A program made the translations under genes and the position numbers. The notes under the pieces are model-generated. The model was not told the origin of the DNA, ran no database searches, and saw only the letters and a list, made by a program, of their open reading frames with translations. Shown piece by piece: positions 23,976 through 37,400 of a stretch of DNA of 64,000 bases. The stretch comes from Mercenaria mercenaria (Eukaryota > Mollusca > Bivalvia > Venerida > Veneridae): positions 65,251,501 to 65,315,500 of the forward strand of contig NC_069369.1 of assembly GCF_021730395.1 (NCBI RefSeq). The letters are read 5' to 3'. The first letter of the stretch is position 1, and each line of letters starts with the position of its first letter.

Positions 23976-24299
23976 GGTGTGTTTGCTGGGCAGCGTGCAT
24001 TGTGGTCCGATACACGTGTGTTGAAGAAATGACATACTGAACAAGACTTAGTGCTATTGTATTATAGTAACCTGAACGCATATTCAGTAAAGTAATATCA
24101 GTTAAAATAGCAATCAACATGTCAAAAAGCATCGAATGGCGCCTGCGCAATAAACTCTTTATTGCAAAATCGTGTGCATGGTTACCGTATTAGATTTCCA
24201 TTCTCTATGTAACGAGAACCAAATGTTCTATTATTTGCAACAAGCTGCGACAGAACTATGTGTCTTTTAAAACAGAAAGGCACTACACATACTAGGTAT

Positions 24300-24760
24300 A
24301 GTCCAACTAATTTGACGCGATCCTAGGAAATATTGAGATAATTTTTTAATATGGGCAATATCCCCGCTCGCGTCAAACACTCAAAAGACCAAAATAATTG
24401 AACAATTTCCGATGAATTTTTCATCGCTGCCGACGCTTTACATGCTATAGGTTTAAATGCCGATAATTTCACGAATTGGCCTTAAATTCAAATAAAACTT
24501 ATATGCATCGAAAGGGGATTCAATTCCTCATCGATTTATGTAAAAGTTATCAAAGAATATCCAACATTACGAATTTTCTGGTGATTTAAACCTATGTATG
24601 TACCGTGTTGACACGCTTATATGCACAAACGATAAAACCAATAACTTTACATGACTGTGTACTGTGATTTATCCTACATTATTTTGGTCCTTCAAAGTTT
24701 GACGCATAGATTGCCCGTCACAAATAATAAAACAATCTGTTCGTCGAATTATTTTGACTA
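24300..24760 (+). mobile_element. 461-bp non-autonomous TIR element with 11-bp direct flanks
   Basis: It is the sister of 15737-16184, with the same ends and interior. ATACTAGGTAT flanks it at 24289-24299 and 24761-24771. Confidence 0.85.
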
Positions 24761-24771
24761 ATACTAGGTAT

Positions 24772-25780
24772 TACCAGACGTTCATAAGTCTAGGGACAAA
24801 ACTTCCAGTTATATTTCGACAAGATACTGCATGTAGTTTTAAATAAATAAATGGATGAATCTTACCGAGTTCGTTTTCTCACAACTGAAAGCAAAATTGA
24901 AAAAAAAGCGTATAGTTCAATGTGTAAAGACAACTTCGAGTATACGATATTTTCCATGAGCGACATCCGTGGACATTTTACGAAGACTGGATACATGTAC
25001 ATCAAATGAAAATAAATACTTGAAACCTTCGAGACAAAATCTGCGGCAGCAGTTTTGTTGTTGCTATATAAATACATGTATACACATCAATATACAAATC
25101 TATAATCTACGTAGATTTAAGTGTATATGCTGCACATGAATGTATTTATTATGCAGAATTATCTTTAAAAAAGATACCTGTGATATTTTGCTTTTGTAAC
25201 TAACCCGTAACGATCAATAGAAAAATACTTTGTGGCGGAGCAAACTACAAGCGTAATCAAATTAACCTCTCACCGATAACTAGAGTGACACCTACGTCAT
25301 TTACTACCAGCGTTTAATGTAAACGCCTATTCGGCGAGCTTTTCTGAAATTGGCAGTACTGAATAGAGTCAATAGACACATGTTGGTGTTTCAGGGAGTA
25401 GGATTGTTTGAATGCATATGCACATACGGATTTTCATTCACTTAACCTCGTCATTACACTCAAACACTGTGGTGATACTGTGATTTTGAGTGGAAAGACA
25501 TGACTACATCGTTTAATTTACGTTGTTCCATGCACTGAGGTTTTGCACTGTCCAAATGAGCCGCCTTGCAGAACATGCGTTTTAATTGAAATAGCGTTAA
25601 TTAACTTACAAAACGGTATATTTGTACAGATGTATATTGGAATTGGGATAGAATCATAAAATAAATGTTGCATTTTAAGATAGATGTTAATTTTGATTAA
25701 CTTATATTGCAATACAGTAGTATATATAGAATATCCCCCACAAAACGCGTTTGATACCGCACCCCGTGATACGAGGATTT
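24772..25780. other. No gene seen
   Basis: AT-rich; no supportable ORF or repeat. Confidence 0.5.
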
Positions 25781-25784
25781 ATTT

Positions 25785-27847
25785 ATTATTCCCCCCTTTG
25801 AAAAAGGAGGGGTATATTGTTTTGCAGATGTCGGTCGGTAGGTCGGTCGGTCGGTCGGTCGGTCGGAATGTAGACCTATCCGTTTCCGGATGATAACTCA
25901 AGAACGCTTGGGCCTAGGATCATGAAAGTTGATAGGGAGGTTGGTCATCACCAGCAGATGACCCCTATTGATTTTGAGGTCTGTACGTCAAAGGTCAAGG
26001 TCACAGTGACCCTGAATAGTAAAACGGTTTCCGGATGATAACTCAAGAACACTTGGGCCTAGGATCATGAAAGTTGAAAGGGAGGTTGGTAATGACCAGC
26101 AGATGACCCCTATTGATTTTGAGGTCAGTATGTTAAAGGTCAAGGTCACAGTGACCCAAAACAGTAAAACAGTTTCCGGATGGTAACTCAAGAACGCTAA
26201 GGCTTAGGGTCACGAAAGTTGATAGGGAGGTTGGTCATGACCAGCAGGTGACCCCTATTGATTTTGAGGTCAGTATGTCAAAGGTCAAGGTCACAGTGAC
26301 CAGGAACAATAAAATGGTTTCAAGGCAATAACTCAAGAACGCTTGGGCCTAGTGTCAGGAAAATTGATAGTTAGGGTGGCCATGACCAGCAGATGACCCT
26401 TATTGATTTTGAGATCATTAGGTCAAAGGTCAAGGTCGCCAGGAACAGTTAAATGGTTTCTGATCTTCTTGTCCAAAACCATAGGGCCTAGGGCTTTGAT
26501 ATTTGGTATGTAGCAAAATCTAGTGGTCCTCTACCAAGATTGTTCAGATTATTTCCCTGGGGTCAAATATGGCCCCACCCCTAGGGTCACATGGTTTATA
26601 TAGACTTTTATAGGAAAAAACTTTGAAAAACCTCTTGTCCAAAACCACAGGGCCTAGGGCTTTGATATTTTGTATATGACATCATCTAGTGATCCTCTAC
26701 TAAGATTATTTAAATTATTCCCCTAGGGTCAAATATGGCTCCGCCCTGGGGGTCACATGGTTTACATATACTTATATAGGGAAAAACTTTGAAAATCTTC
26801 TTGTCCAAACCACAAAGTCTATGGCTTTGGTATTTTGTAATGTAGAATCATTTAGTGGTTCTCTACCAAGTTTGTTCAAGTTATCCCTCTCGGGTCAATA
26901 ATGGCCCTGCCTCAGAGGTCAAATGGTTCATATAGACTTATATAGGGAAAAACTTCATGTCCATAACTTACATCATTCAAATTTGGACCACATGTATAGT
27001 TTTGAGTGGCAAGATGAACCTTGACATGAGTTGACCTTGATCTTGACCTAGTGACCTACTTTCACATTTCTGTACCTACAGCCTTCAAATTTTGACCACA
27101 TGCATAGGTTTGTTTACTGAAAAAAACTTTGACCTTGTTATTGACCTAGTGACCTACTTTCACATTTTTAAGGTACAGGCTTAAAATTTGGACCACATGC
27201 ATAGTTTTTTGTTCCGAAATAAAATTTGACCTTGATTTTGACCTAGTGACCTACTGTCACATTTCTCAAGCTACAGCCTTCAAATTTGAACCACATGCAT
27301 AGTTTTGTGTACCGAAATGAACTTTGATCCTGAGATTGACCTAGTGACCTACTTTCACATTTTTGAAGGTACAGGCTTCAAATTTGGACTGCATGCATAT
27401 TTTTGTGTTCTGAATTGAAATTTTACATTGATTTTTATCTATTACCTACTTTCACATTTCTCAAGCTACAGCCTCCAGATTTGAAGCACATGCATAGTTC
27501 TGTCTACCAAACTTAACTTTACCTTGAAATTGATCTAGTGACCTGCTTTCACATTTCTCAAGCCACCGCTTTCAAATTTGGACCACATACACATTGTTTT
27601 GTACCTAAATGAAATTTGACCTTGATTTTGACCTTGAGCTAGTCTTGAAATTTTGAACATTCAAAAATGGCTCAGTGGATGGCGCCAAGATCAGTCTGTA
27701 ATCTCTTGTTAGGTTAATAGGTTAAAGGTCAAGGTCAGATTAAACCAGAATGGTAGAACTTTTGTTTACGGTGAGCATATAATTTCTGTTCCTTGTGCAA
27801 TGACTGAATGCATCAAGGGGGGCATTTCGTGTTCGACGAGCTCTTGT
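25785..27847 (+). repeat. 2.1-kb tandem-array element, 145-bp unit then degenerate units
   Basis: It opens with a short hairpin (ccccccctttgaaaaaggaggg) and a (GGTC)n microsatellite at 25830-25866. Four copies of a unit with 'gataactcaagaacgcttgg' and 'aaaggtcaaggtcacagtga' follow (landmarks 25892 and 26037, 145 bases apart). Then come two other repeat types: 'ttgtccaaaaccacagggcc' and 'tgacctagtgacctactttc'. It ends 'cgagctcttgttt'. No ORF. Confidence 0.8.
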
Positions 27848-28092
27848 TTGGGTTTTACGGCGCACCAACACAGTATAGGTTATATGGCGCCAAAGAGGAC
27901 CACAAATTTTGGTTCCACAAAGAAATAAAAACAAGAGGTTTGGAATCAAAATTTGCATACCTGCTGGAATCACAGTTACTGCAAAACCAAGTGTTAAGAC
28001 CCTATTAATCGCCTCTTACGATCATGCAAGGGTAAGGCAGTGGTTCCAATCCTTTTCATATACAGATCGTCCCAGAACCACATGGGGCTGTG
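27848..28092 (-). mobile_element. SINE-like retroposon, second copy
   Basis: This is the reverse complement of the unit at 3726-3990. Its LINE-type tail (minus strand 'cgccgtaaaacccaa') abuts the end of the tandem-array element. Confidence 0.7.
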
Positions 28093-28499
28093 ATACGAGG
28101 AATGTTGGTTTAAGCAGTATTTGATTCGATAATATACATGAATTTTGTATACGAATGGATTAGGAAACAAGTTTACAATAACTTATATGCATTCTTCTCC
28201 ATTAGGAAACGTTTCCATAAATAAAGAGATGTTTTTGCATGATGGTGAGACTTGGAAGAGATTAAATTCTTACAAGATAGCCTTTCCAAAAAAATGAATA
28301 ATTAGAGTGAATAGGCATCAAAAATAAGAAAAATGAAAATGAGTGCACGAATCAGTAGGAATGAAAAACATTTACACAGCAAGTTCAACACACGGCTTCA
28401 TACGATGGTCACTGGGTAGGTCGATGACAGCACAGACTGTTTGAACTACATATCAAAACGCTTTGTTGATAAGATAAATTGTTGTACTTTGACGAAGAG

Positions 28500-29330
28500 A
28501 AGGATGTTTTCCTAAGGTGATAGGTGTTCGTCACCAAACAAGAGATCATTTAGGTTTCGTGGGCAAGGTATATTGGAGAGGATCTGCTGGCGTAATTGTA
28601 GATAGTTATCGCAAGTTAGTAAGAAATGACTAACAGTTTCGACCGATCCACAGGAGCACAATGGAGACTCTACAATGGACCTTAAGTATACAAATCATGA
28701 TTTAAAGAACTGCATCCTAGTCGCAGGCGAGCATGGTGGATTTGACCAAGACGAGTACCAAAGTTGTAGTACTTGGGGGTTCGCCGTTAGGCTTTGAATG
28801 TATCTATTGTCGCGCATGTGCGGATGTCCTCAGAAAGTGAATTCCATTCCTATAATAATTCTTGGATGGAATGAACTAGAGTATATAGAGTTGTGCGAGG
28901 GCGAATAGGTGTTATGTCATTGGTATACCTAAGGTTGTATTGTGACTGCTGGCTTTGTTTTTTCCTTCTTGATTCAAGAGTCGTGGATAAGTTTCTGAAG
29001 ATTACATAATTTAGTTGCCCCAGCTGCCTTATTTTAGACGACTACTTCCTTGTTTGATCATTCGAGCAGTTATCCCAGGCAACGTCAGCGTACTCTAGAA
29101 GAGGACGGATAAAAGAAATGTTCATACGCTCTAGACATGATCGATTCAGAAGGAATTTCAGCGACCGAAGCATGCCAATTCTTGACCACGCTTTGTCGAG
29201 CGTCGCAGAGATGTGAGCGTTCCAACGTGCGTCGTGAAAGAGTAATTCCAAGATGTTAGTGCGCTTGAACTTCGGGGATCAATTTCTTTCTGAAAAAGCA
29301 AGTCTGGATGATTTAGTTTTGCCGTCTTTC
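28500..29330 (-). mobile_element. LINE fragment: C-terminal part of a Jockey/CR1-type ORF2
   Basis: Minus-strand translations give the post-RT segment, with LDKAWSRIGMLRSLKFLLNR and SFIRPLLEYADVAWDN at 29042-29251. Further downstream, in another frame, 'HHARLRLGCSSLNHDLY' and 'CSCGSVETVSHFLLTCDNY' are the usual C-terminal Cys-rich tail of such LINEs. The catalytic part of the RT is absent. There are several frame changes, so it is a relic. Confidence 0.7.
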
Positions 29331-29667
29331 TCGAAAAGATAATAGATTTAAAAATCTAATTATAACCTTTAAAACAATACTGCGCACGGGAGTTTTTACA
29401 AAATACACTAATTTGTAAATAATTAAGAGATCAGGTACTGAATGTTTCTCTAGTATTAGCAAATATCAAACACATTTTTGTAGAAAATCTTTTTGATAGT
29501 GCGAACTGTTAACATATGTTAGAAAATTATTGCTTTCTGATTGAAACGTGCTCTACCAGTAATTGACAGTTCCGCTACAATCATAGTGTTTTAGCTGCAT
29601 TTTGCCAAATATGTTCAAGTCCCTGCAGATACAGCGGCTTATGATATTATCATCATCTGACGCCTTC

Positions 29668-30774
29668 ATTGTTGATCGCGGCCGATGAGGCCGCGATCAT
29701 ATTGAATAGGACAAGTATTTGCACGCTGGGGAAAATATTTCATGATGGACCTGTCAATTCTTTACTTTTGGGTGAAACAGGACTCATAAGCGTAAATACG
29801 ACTAGCTTCTACTGATTATAAAAACATACCGTACGATTTGTTGTGAATTAACTGTTGTTGTACTTTGAGTAGTTCAACCGCCACTCTTGTTTAAGAGCAA
29901 CATTTAAAAAACACGCTTTTTTCATCCTCAAGTAATAAGTAAGTAGACTCGCCCAGTTTAATCAATCTAGACGCATAATTCTAACTATACGGGCGTCTAT
30001 TTCACCCGATTTACATTCGGAACATTTTCACGCGTTTCAGGCTTTATCGTATGTTTAACATGGGATTTTTGAACCGTCCAAAGATGTTGGAAATGTTTGT
30101 CTCATTGTTTATTCTTTTTAATAAAACTGTTACTGCTTTCATTGTTTACCACTTTTTTCCACCCTTGCCCGAAAAAACAGTAATGAGTTTGTACACTGTT
30201 CAGACAACTGTGCTCTGTTGAAATTTAACCAAACACAAGTTTACCTGCATAAACAGAAAGCATGATATGTCGCCATGCGCGGATCAAGAGGGGGAGGGGT
30301 GGGGTACCGGGGGGTCCGGACCCCCGCTGGAAAATCTTTAAAAAAGGAAAGAAGACAAGAAGGAAAGAAAATGTTTTTCGGAAAAGGCAACATTAGGACT
30401 GCATGTAAAGTATATGCGGCTGCTGCTACATACGACCCCGACATAATTCATATTATTTATCTAAAAGAAACTAAGAATTTTACCTTCAAGAAAGCTTGAT
30501 TTTATCATTTTCCCAAATTTAACAAGTTAGTTTATAAAACTGTCCGAGAATGCAAAAAATGAAGTGCTAAATTTCAAAATGTCCAGGGTGGGGGGGAGTG
30601 GGGGGCAGGGGATCGGCCCCCCTCTGGGAAAATTGGCTGTGTCCGTGCATGGTCACTATACCTGTCTAGTACTGGACATTACGGTAAACGCTTCTTTCCT
30701 GCACAAATGACAATTTTGCAACTTCTGTCCGGTTTGTACAAATTTCTGGCCGCGATAAACCATTTGACTTGTAT
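29668..30774 (-). repeat. Right arm of the 1.1-kb inverted repeat pair
   Basis: This is the reverse complement of 11414-12497. It has a perfect small palindrome near its inner edge (gatcgcggcc-gatgag-ggccgcgatc overlap) of which the left arm keeps only half. The arms are 17.2 kb apart. Confidence 0.85.
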
Positions 30775-31460
30775 AAATATTTTAATTAGTGAGTTAGATT
30801 ATACCTGGTCATACTTTATGACTCCTTCCAATGAGCTTGATGTTGTTGCTAAATATTACCCCATATTTCCACATTTGGAGTAATGGTTGATGGCAAACAG
30901 GACAAATTATAAAAAACAAAAGGCTCGTTCCGTTTCAAATTCTAATTCATATTCTCTTACTACATACGAAAAAGTACTGTGATGAAGTGTTTAAGAATTC
31001 AGGTATAAATCTATTCTGGTAAGTTAAAAATAGCGGAAACATGCTTGACACAGTTTAGCAAGTACTACAAAATTGCATTATTTGTCAGTAGAGAATATAC
31101 ACATACACTCAATTTAAAACTCAACATCTTTTATTCATATTCGAATGAATTTGTAAAACAAGGTTTAGCTTAGGAAAAGGTTCCTTCTAGACGGCGACAC
31201 ACTACTGTTAATTGGATAGCTGTTTCTTCGTTCTCTTTCCAAAATCAAATTATTTATATATGGTTTGTCACGGTAATCACAAAACGTTTTAGCACCTTTA
31301 AAAACTAAGCAGGCTTCGGAATAAATCTTTTTTTCTTTGACACAGAACACACGTCTGGCACCACATTTGTAAAAAGGTGGCTTTACAATTTTATGCAAAA
31401 TGACTTATTCGATTCTCATTGTAATCGGTTGACCTTTCTGACCCAAGTCGATGGTAGATG
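30775..31460. other. No gene seen; downstream flank of the eight-exon gene
   Basis: On the minus strand this is the presumed 3' UTR and beyond. Short ORFs here have no recognisable content. Confidence 0.4.
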
Positions 31461-31467
31461 AAAGGAA

Positions 31468-34400
31468 TTAGATATCCTGCAAGTAAATGTTATATACCAC
31501 AGTAGAATCGTTTACACCATCTGATTCACCAATGTCATATTCTTGTGAACCAGTATCTGTAACTGAATCTGACGTAAAAATGGTAATATCCCGGTTGTTA
31601 GACTTCCCATTTATCTCAGTAACATCAGTATCATCTGCCGATAGGTTTACTATTGAAAGTGCTAGGGATGCTGGTATGTCAATGGATGGTGATGACAGGC
31701 GAGTATCGAAGCATAATGATGATTTATCACTCGGGATCGAAACTGAAATATCGGGATGATCCAAACCCTCATCCGCGGAGAATTCAGAAAACATGTATTC
31801 TGAGTGGTTCGCTTCTATCTTGAGAGTCTTTGAGTTGAATGCCAAGAATTTATCTAGATTAAAAAAATGAAATAAGCACTAAATATGTTTCATGTACCAT
31901 TATATTTATATTTTTGTAATTATTGCATATTAAGTAGTACAGGTATTCTTTAAACAATTGTTTTGTTTTCCTATGATGCTGACGTAAACTTAAAACACTT
32001 GGTTTTACGGTAAGAAACAGAAGAAAAGGTGACTGGTGCACAGGTAAAAATGATTTTATGGGTTGTTCAATATGTATAGTTTCCATTTCCATTGTCGAAC
32101 TGTGCGTTTAAGCGAGAAACGTGCGATTGAAATGGACTATTATTGACCTTGTTTACCATACTATACATAGGCTAAACTATCATAAACAATGGAATTTAAT
32201 ATCTTGTCTGGTGCCAGTAAAATAAAAAAAAAGTGGAAACTCCACAGGTAAACCATATTTTGGCTGATTGGTCTAATAGACATATAATTGAATTAACAAG
32301 AGAAAAACAAATCTTACCTTTCATCTCAAACTGTATGTTATTGCCAGTGTTTAACACTTCGAACCACATTGGATTTTTCTGAAAATATTGTTAAAACTGC
32401 ATTAATCTTAAAGTAGTATTTTGAAAGTGGTAACGATGATATTTCACAAACTGTGTTAACTATTTACTCGGTTCTTCTTTCCAAAATAATATTGTCGTAC
32501 TATAAATTAAAAAGAATTACTTGCAGGCATCGAAATCGATCTTAGTCCAGGCTCACACCGTACTTTTACTCCCTGTTACTATTTATACAACTTTATACTA
32601 TGGTAGAATTCTGCTTAAGCCAGTGGTCTTGAAGGGAGATTCACAATTTATTACCTCTCTTGAACAGCTTCAATCAAAGCGAGTCCGCGATTTTTTTGTT
32701 TTGATGTGTGCTACGTTTTCTAAAAGATCTTCTTCAAGATTGTATTTACCTTATTATATAGGTTGATATTGTTGAAAAAATATATGTATTAAAGAGTGAG
32801 GTAGAAAGTTATATTTAAAAACAAGTATAAACAAGCCAACTCCTCAAACTTTCAAAAAGATAATTGATGGTTAATTTATTTGTGTCTCCTACATACATAA
32901 AAGCGAAAAATTTAAACATATGAGCCGCGCCATGGGAAAACCAACATAGTGCGTTTGCGACCAGCATGGATCCAGACCAGCCTGTGCATCCGCGCAGTCT
33001 GGTCAGGATACATGCTGTTCTCTTTCAAAGCCTATTGCAATTAGAGAAACCATTAGTTTTCAAGCCTATTGCAATTACAGTAACCATTAGCGAGCAGCAT
33101 GGATCCTGACCAGACTGCGCGGATGCTGGTCGCAAACGCTGGTTTTCTCATGGCGCGGCTCAAATATTATATCCTTACATCTAATTCTATCTGGTTTCCC
33201 TGCCCAACAACAATGTATCTTGTGTTTGTTGTGGAACATAGAGCAGCTGTAAAGTGTATCAGCCCGTCTGACTTCATACTGTATCGCAATATTTTGCAAA
33301 TCCGTTCTATAATATGAATGATTATTTCATTAACATGTATGTATAACAGTCTCAATACACTGGCCACTCGCTTATAAATTTTATAACATTGTTTGGCATT
33401 TTGTATTAAGTGTAGGCTGCTATAGTGTCTTAGAATCCATACTTTGATCAAAATGAGGCCATTGGTCGTAAACTAATTTTCAATTTCACAGAAAAACAAG
33501 TATTGTTTAGTGCACTAAAAGCAATTCAGTAGTTCTTTTAGTACTTTCCTTCTAGCATCAAGTAAACGTCAACCTTTGCTACATAAGCGGACAGTCCTGT
33601 CTTCTATTATATGTATATATGTGTGTACATCCGAATAAAGATAGCTTCCACAAATGAGACCATTCAGCAATGAATGCATGGATATGCAAATGATGTGTAC
33701 ATGTAAATGATTGGCATTTGTGGACAGAAACCCTAAGGAAAATGTAAAGGTTTTCACAGAAGCTTACTTGTTTTATCAGCGTCTGTGTGGGTAAAAACAT
33801 CGGCAACTACAGATTCATTTTTGATATCAAGGTAATATTGCGTTCCTGGAATTTTGAAATACTCAATAGTTCTCATTTCATGTACACCTCCTGGCAACTG
33901 TGTAAATTTCGGTGCTTCTACTGTCGGGTAGTTATCTGAAATAAATTAATGAAATAAGCTAGTTGATTTATTGAAACGATAAGTTTTGTCGAATGTATAA
34001 CGCACTTAAAATGCATATATATGAGACAAGTTTTGTGAAGTTGAAACCAAAAAATATATGCTAATTTATACATGTCAACTTTTTGGGAACGCTCAAACAA
34101 AACTAATGAAAACAAAGACGTTACCATGTTTCTGAAAGGCGTCAGGGGCGAGTACGGCGCTAGTATCTATCCATTCCCATTGCTTCTTCGATCTGACTTC
34201 TACCACCTGGCGAATGATCTAAAATAAGCCAATGATTTGGTTACACTTAGTATAGATCATACCAATGATTTTAAACTTGTTTGACTTTAGCTTTTCACGC
34301 AAAGAAAGTAGACCACTCCTGAGCGTAAGCATTCAAAACAAAATGCTGCGGAACTTGTTTGAACTTTAACAGAACGCTTTCTATAAACCTAATGTATCAA

Positions 34401-37400
34401 GTATAGTCAACTGAAGAAAATAAAGTATCCCTTATGGATATTCGATATAGGACAAGACACCAATTCGGAAGAAAGCGGTATTACTTTTCATTCGATTCAT
34501 CTCACAAAGAAGAAAACCTGGATTGTTTTCGGTTCTACATTTCCTATTTGTAATATCTTTAAATGACGTAGTGTTAAGAGAATGGCAATAAAATGCAACA
34601 GTATTGTGAAAGCGATAACATTTATACATGGGTCATAACAATCAGCACTTGCCTGCATAGGATATCATAGAACTAATCCTTTGCTCAAACAAGTATGCCT
34701 CATTTAGTGCTGATTGGAAAAAAGTCTCAAATTCATGAACATACAAGTATGCAACGCATTTTTAAGGCATCCCAAGTTTAATAATAAATTAAGTAAATTT
34801 CATTCTTACTAATTTGAACCTTGTCATTCCATCGATCTTGACATTATGGAACAGGTTTCGTACGTCGGTATGTGTCAGATCAGGTACAAAACTGTTGTTA
34901 AGTAGAACTATTTCATCATAATTACTGAAAAAAAGATTATGAAGGATTTCAATAATTTAATTAAGGCTGAAGACACTACAATTACACACAGAGGCTGACT
35001 TTAGGCAGTATGCCTATATAGATAATCAGCATTTTCTGGCTGAAAACATACTTTTCGAAAGCCTTTATGGCATTTCGCAAACGGCTCAGTAGTCAAGCTC
35101 TTGCTCGAGCAACAACTACGGCCGAAGATAAGAAAACTACGAGAATAGTTTATATTTTTTATCCTCATCGGCTCGCTACCTTCAGCCACAAGGCTTGTTA
35201 TTTCAGAAATAATTTATAGCAAAAAACAGTGTTACACGATGTGCGGTTATACGTCGGGCGAGGGCGTAGCCAGAGTGAAATTATTTCGAACGACGTTAAC
35301 CGCCCAAGTGTATAAATAGTGTTCAAACACTATTTCGGTTCTAATATGTCTTTCATTGTAAAATTTATATCAAATATGATAGAACTGTTTCTTCGCGCAT
35401 GCATGGCGCCAAATGGTAGGTAGTCACGCTCCTTTGTTTATACACGCCAAGACCGGAAACGGTAATACGTCTTGCGGAAGAGTTCAATTTGGGCGAAAAT
35501 GATGGCGAATTATTCTCCAAAACGAATAAACAACTCAGTATGTGTGTAAATTAATCAAGGCAGTTGTGCAATCTGACATTTCGTTTGAAACATGCTATTA
35601 AGTAAAATATTTAATCAAATTTGAAAGCGCTATTTTTCGGTGCATAAATGGCGCTAAATATCACGTCAACATAATATCATTGTGATGATTTAAGCATTGC
35701 GAGTCATATTAGAGTTATATTTGGTGGCAATTATTGCCATTATGTCACAAATGTGCTTGAACAAACTGACTAAGACTCGGGCCATTCCGACATATTTACG
35801 TTCACTTGCAACTAAGTGTACTTGTCAATGTGACCTGTAATCGTGTCAGTGTGGCGTAAACACAAACAAATAAACTAAATTGCACTAATTCTCCTACTGA
35901 AAACAAATTGTACCTGAATTTCATTATTGCCAGTGGCCCATCTGTTTTAACATTTACAAGGAAATGGTGGTTGTAGACAATGCCATCTTTCCTGCTGCTC
36001 TGAAAGGTCCATAACTCTGCCCCAAACTCATCTAATACTGGACGCCCTTCATAATTATGTAGTATGAATATTGAAGACTTTTGGCCTGGCTAATCATGCA
36101 ATGAAAAGTATAAATAAAAAAGCAAACATATAATATTCAGTCCCGGACATACATCTCAATGAAATGATTTTACTCAGATAGAATGACACTGGCACCAGAC
36201 CAGAAAGAAAAACCAGTGTACGTGCTATATCCTACCCCTAGGTCTACTATAAGAACCATGATCATGAACAGGAAAATATACTGACCCATTTCAATCGCGT
36301 ATTTCTCACTCAAAACGTACAATGCAGTTCTTAGGTAAAAACAATACATTAGTGTACCACAGTATGATTTTAAATTAAAAATCATTTCTAAGATGACTTT
36401 CATTCATCATTTCGAGCTTTATTGTATAACTGTGAATATTTTACATTCTATTATTGTTTGTTTACATATCTCTTAACATGTGCACACGGCCGTGTCGTCT
36501 TGAACGAAAGGTTATTAGTTTTTGTACAGTAACAATGACGAAAGTATAAAATATGCGGAGTGTCTCTGCGATAGGAAATATTAAGATAAATGTGATTGGT
36601 ACACAATGGAAGATGTATTATAACTTGTTCAATATGCATAGTACCCATTTACCGAACTGTACGTTTTAGGTGAAAAATATGGGATTGAAATGGGCTTGTA
36701 TATTTTCCCGTCCATGACCATGGTTCTTATAAGAATACATCAGGGTAGGGTATAACATGTACAGTGGCTTTTTCTTTCTAGTCTGTTGCCAGTGTTGCTT
36801 GAGGGCATAAGGGGTGTTTCACATTTCATTACCTGTTGTCTGCTATTATTTTGCTTAGTTGCTTTTTTGCTTTTCTATGTTTCAGTGGATCTTCATACAG
36901 CTTTTATTATCTAATCGAAAAAGGCATTTTTATCCTACCTTCAAGTGAAATAAAGGGCAAAATCTAGGGGTATATTAAATTTTGCTTTATCAGGTCAAGT
37001 GACTAAAAAAACTTTTGCCGGACTTCTTTTTTTTTTTCTTTTTTTTAAAGAAACGACGCCATCTTGTTTAAAAGAACAACTGCTAAAAGACATATTTATG
37101 CATTTTTTTCTATAAACGAGCTTTTATTAGGTACATGAGACCATGTCCCTAATATATAGCGTTTGCAATTACCACAAATGTTTTTATAACGGAACGCTCG
37201 GAGAACCGGAAAATAGTGAGTGAGTGAGTTAGGTTTTACGGCGAATCGACATAAAATGGTCATATATCGCCGAGAAGAAGTCATATTGCAAAACGCCAAC
37301 TGTAAAGCCTAAACATTGATGTAAAAATGTAAAGCATACCTTAAAACATCCATGTAAAAATGTAAAGAACACAATGAATAATGTAAAACATATCTAAAAG

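Larger units (their letters stand above)
14167..23990. mobile_element. Candidate 9.8-kb element with CCCAGCAAACACAC inverted ends
   Basis: The left end CCCAGCAAACACAC (14167-14180) is exactly inverted at 23977-23990. Both ends run directly into subterminal repeats rich in ACGTC/GACGT and CCAACGTTGT words (14180-14380 and 23560-23975). Short inverted ends plus long subterminal arrays are typical of DNA transposons such as the CACTA or KDZ/Zisupton groups, but no transposase ORF survives, so the class is unassigned. No target duplication is obvious. The interior holds later insertions: a MULE-like short element, a SINE, a foldback element and a tandem array. Confidence 0.6.

Noticed and set aside
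23472-24040. Long ORFs on both strands
   Set aside because: Open only because the ~45-bp subterminal repeats lack stops in those frames.
33167-33451. 94-aa minus ORF as a separate gene
   Set aside because: Its 3' half is exon 6 (33306-33179) of the eight-exon gene; the rest is intron.
35001-35189. 62-aa minus ORF as an exon of the eight-exon gene
   Set aside because: Exons 2 and 3 join in phase without it, and no acceptor/donor pair frames it.
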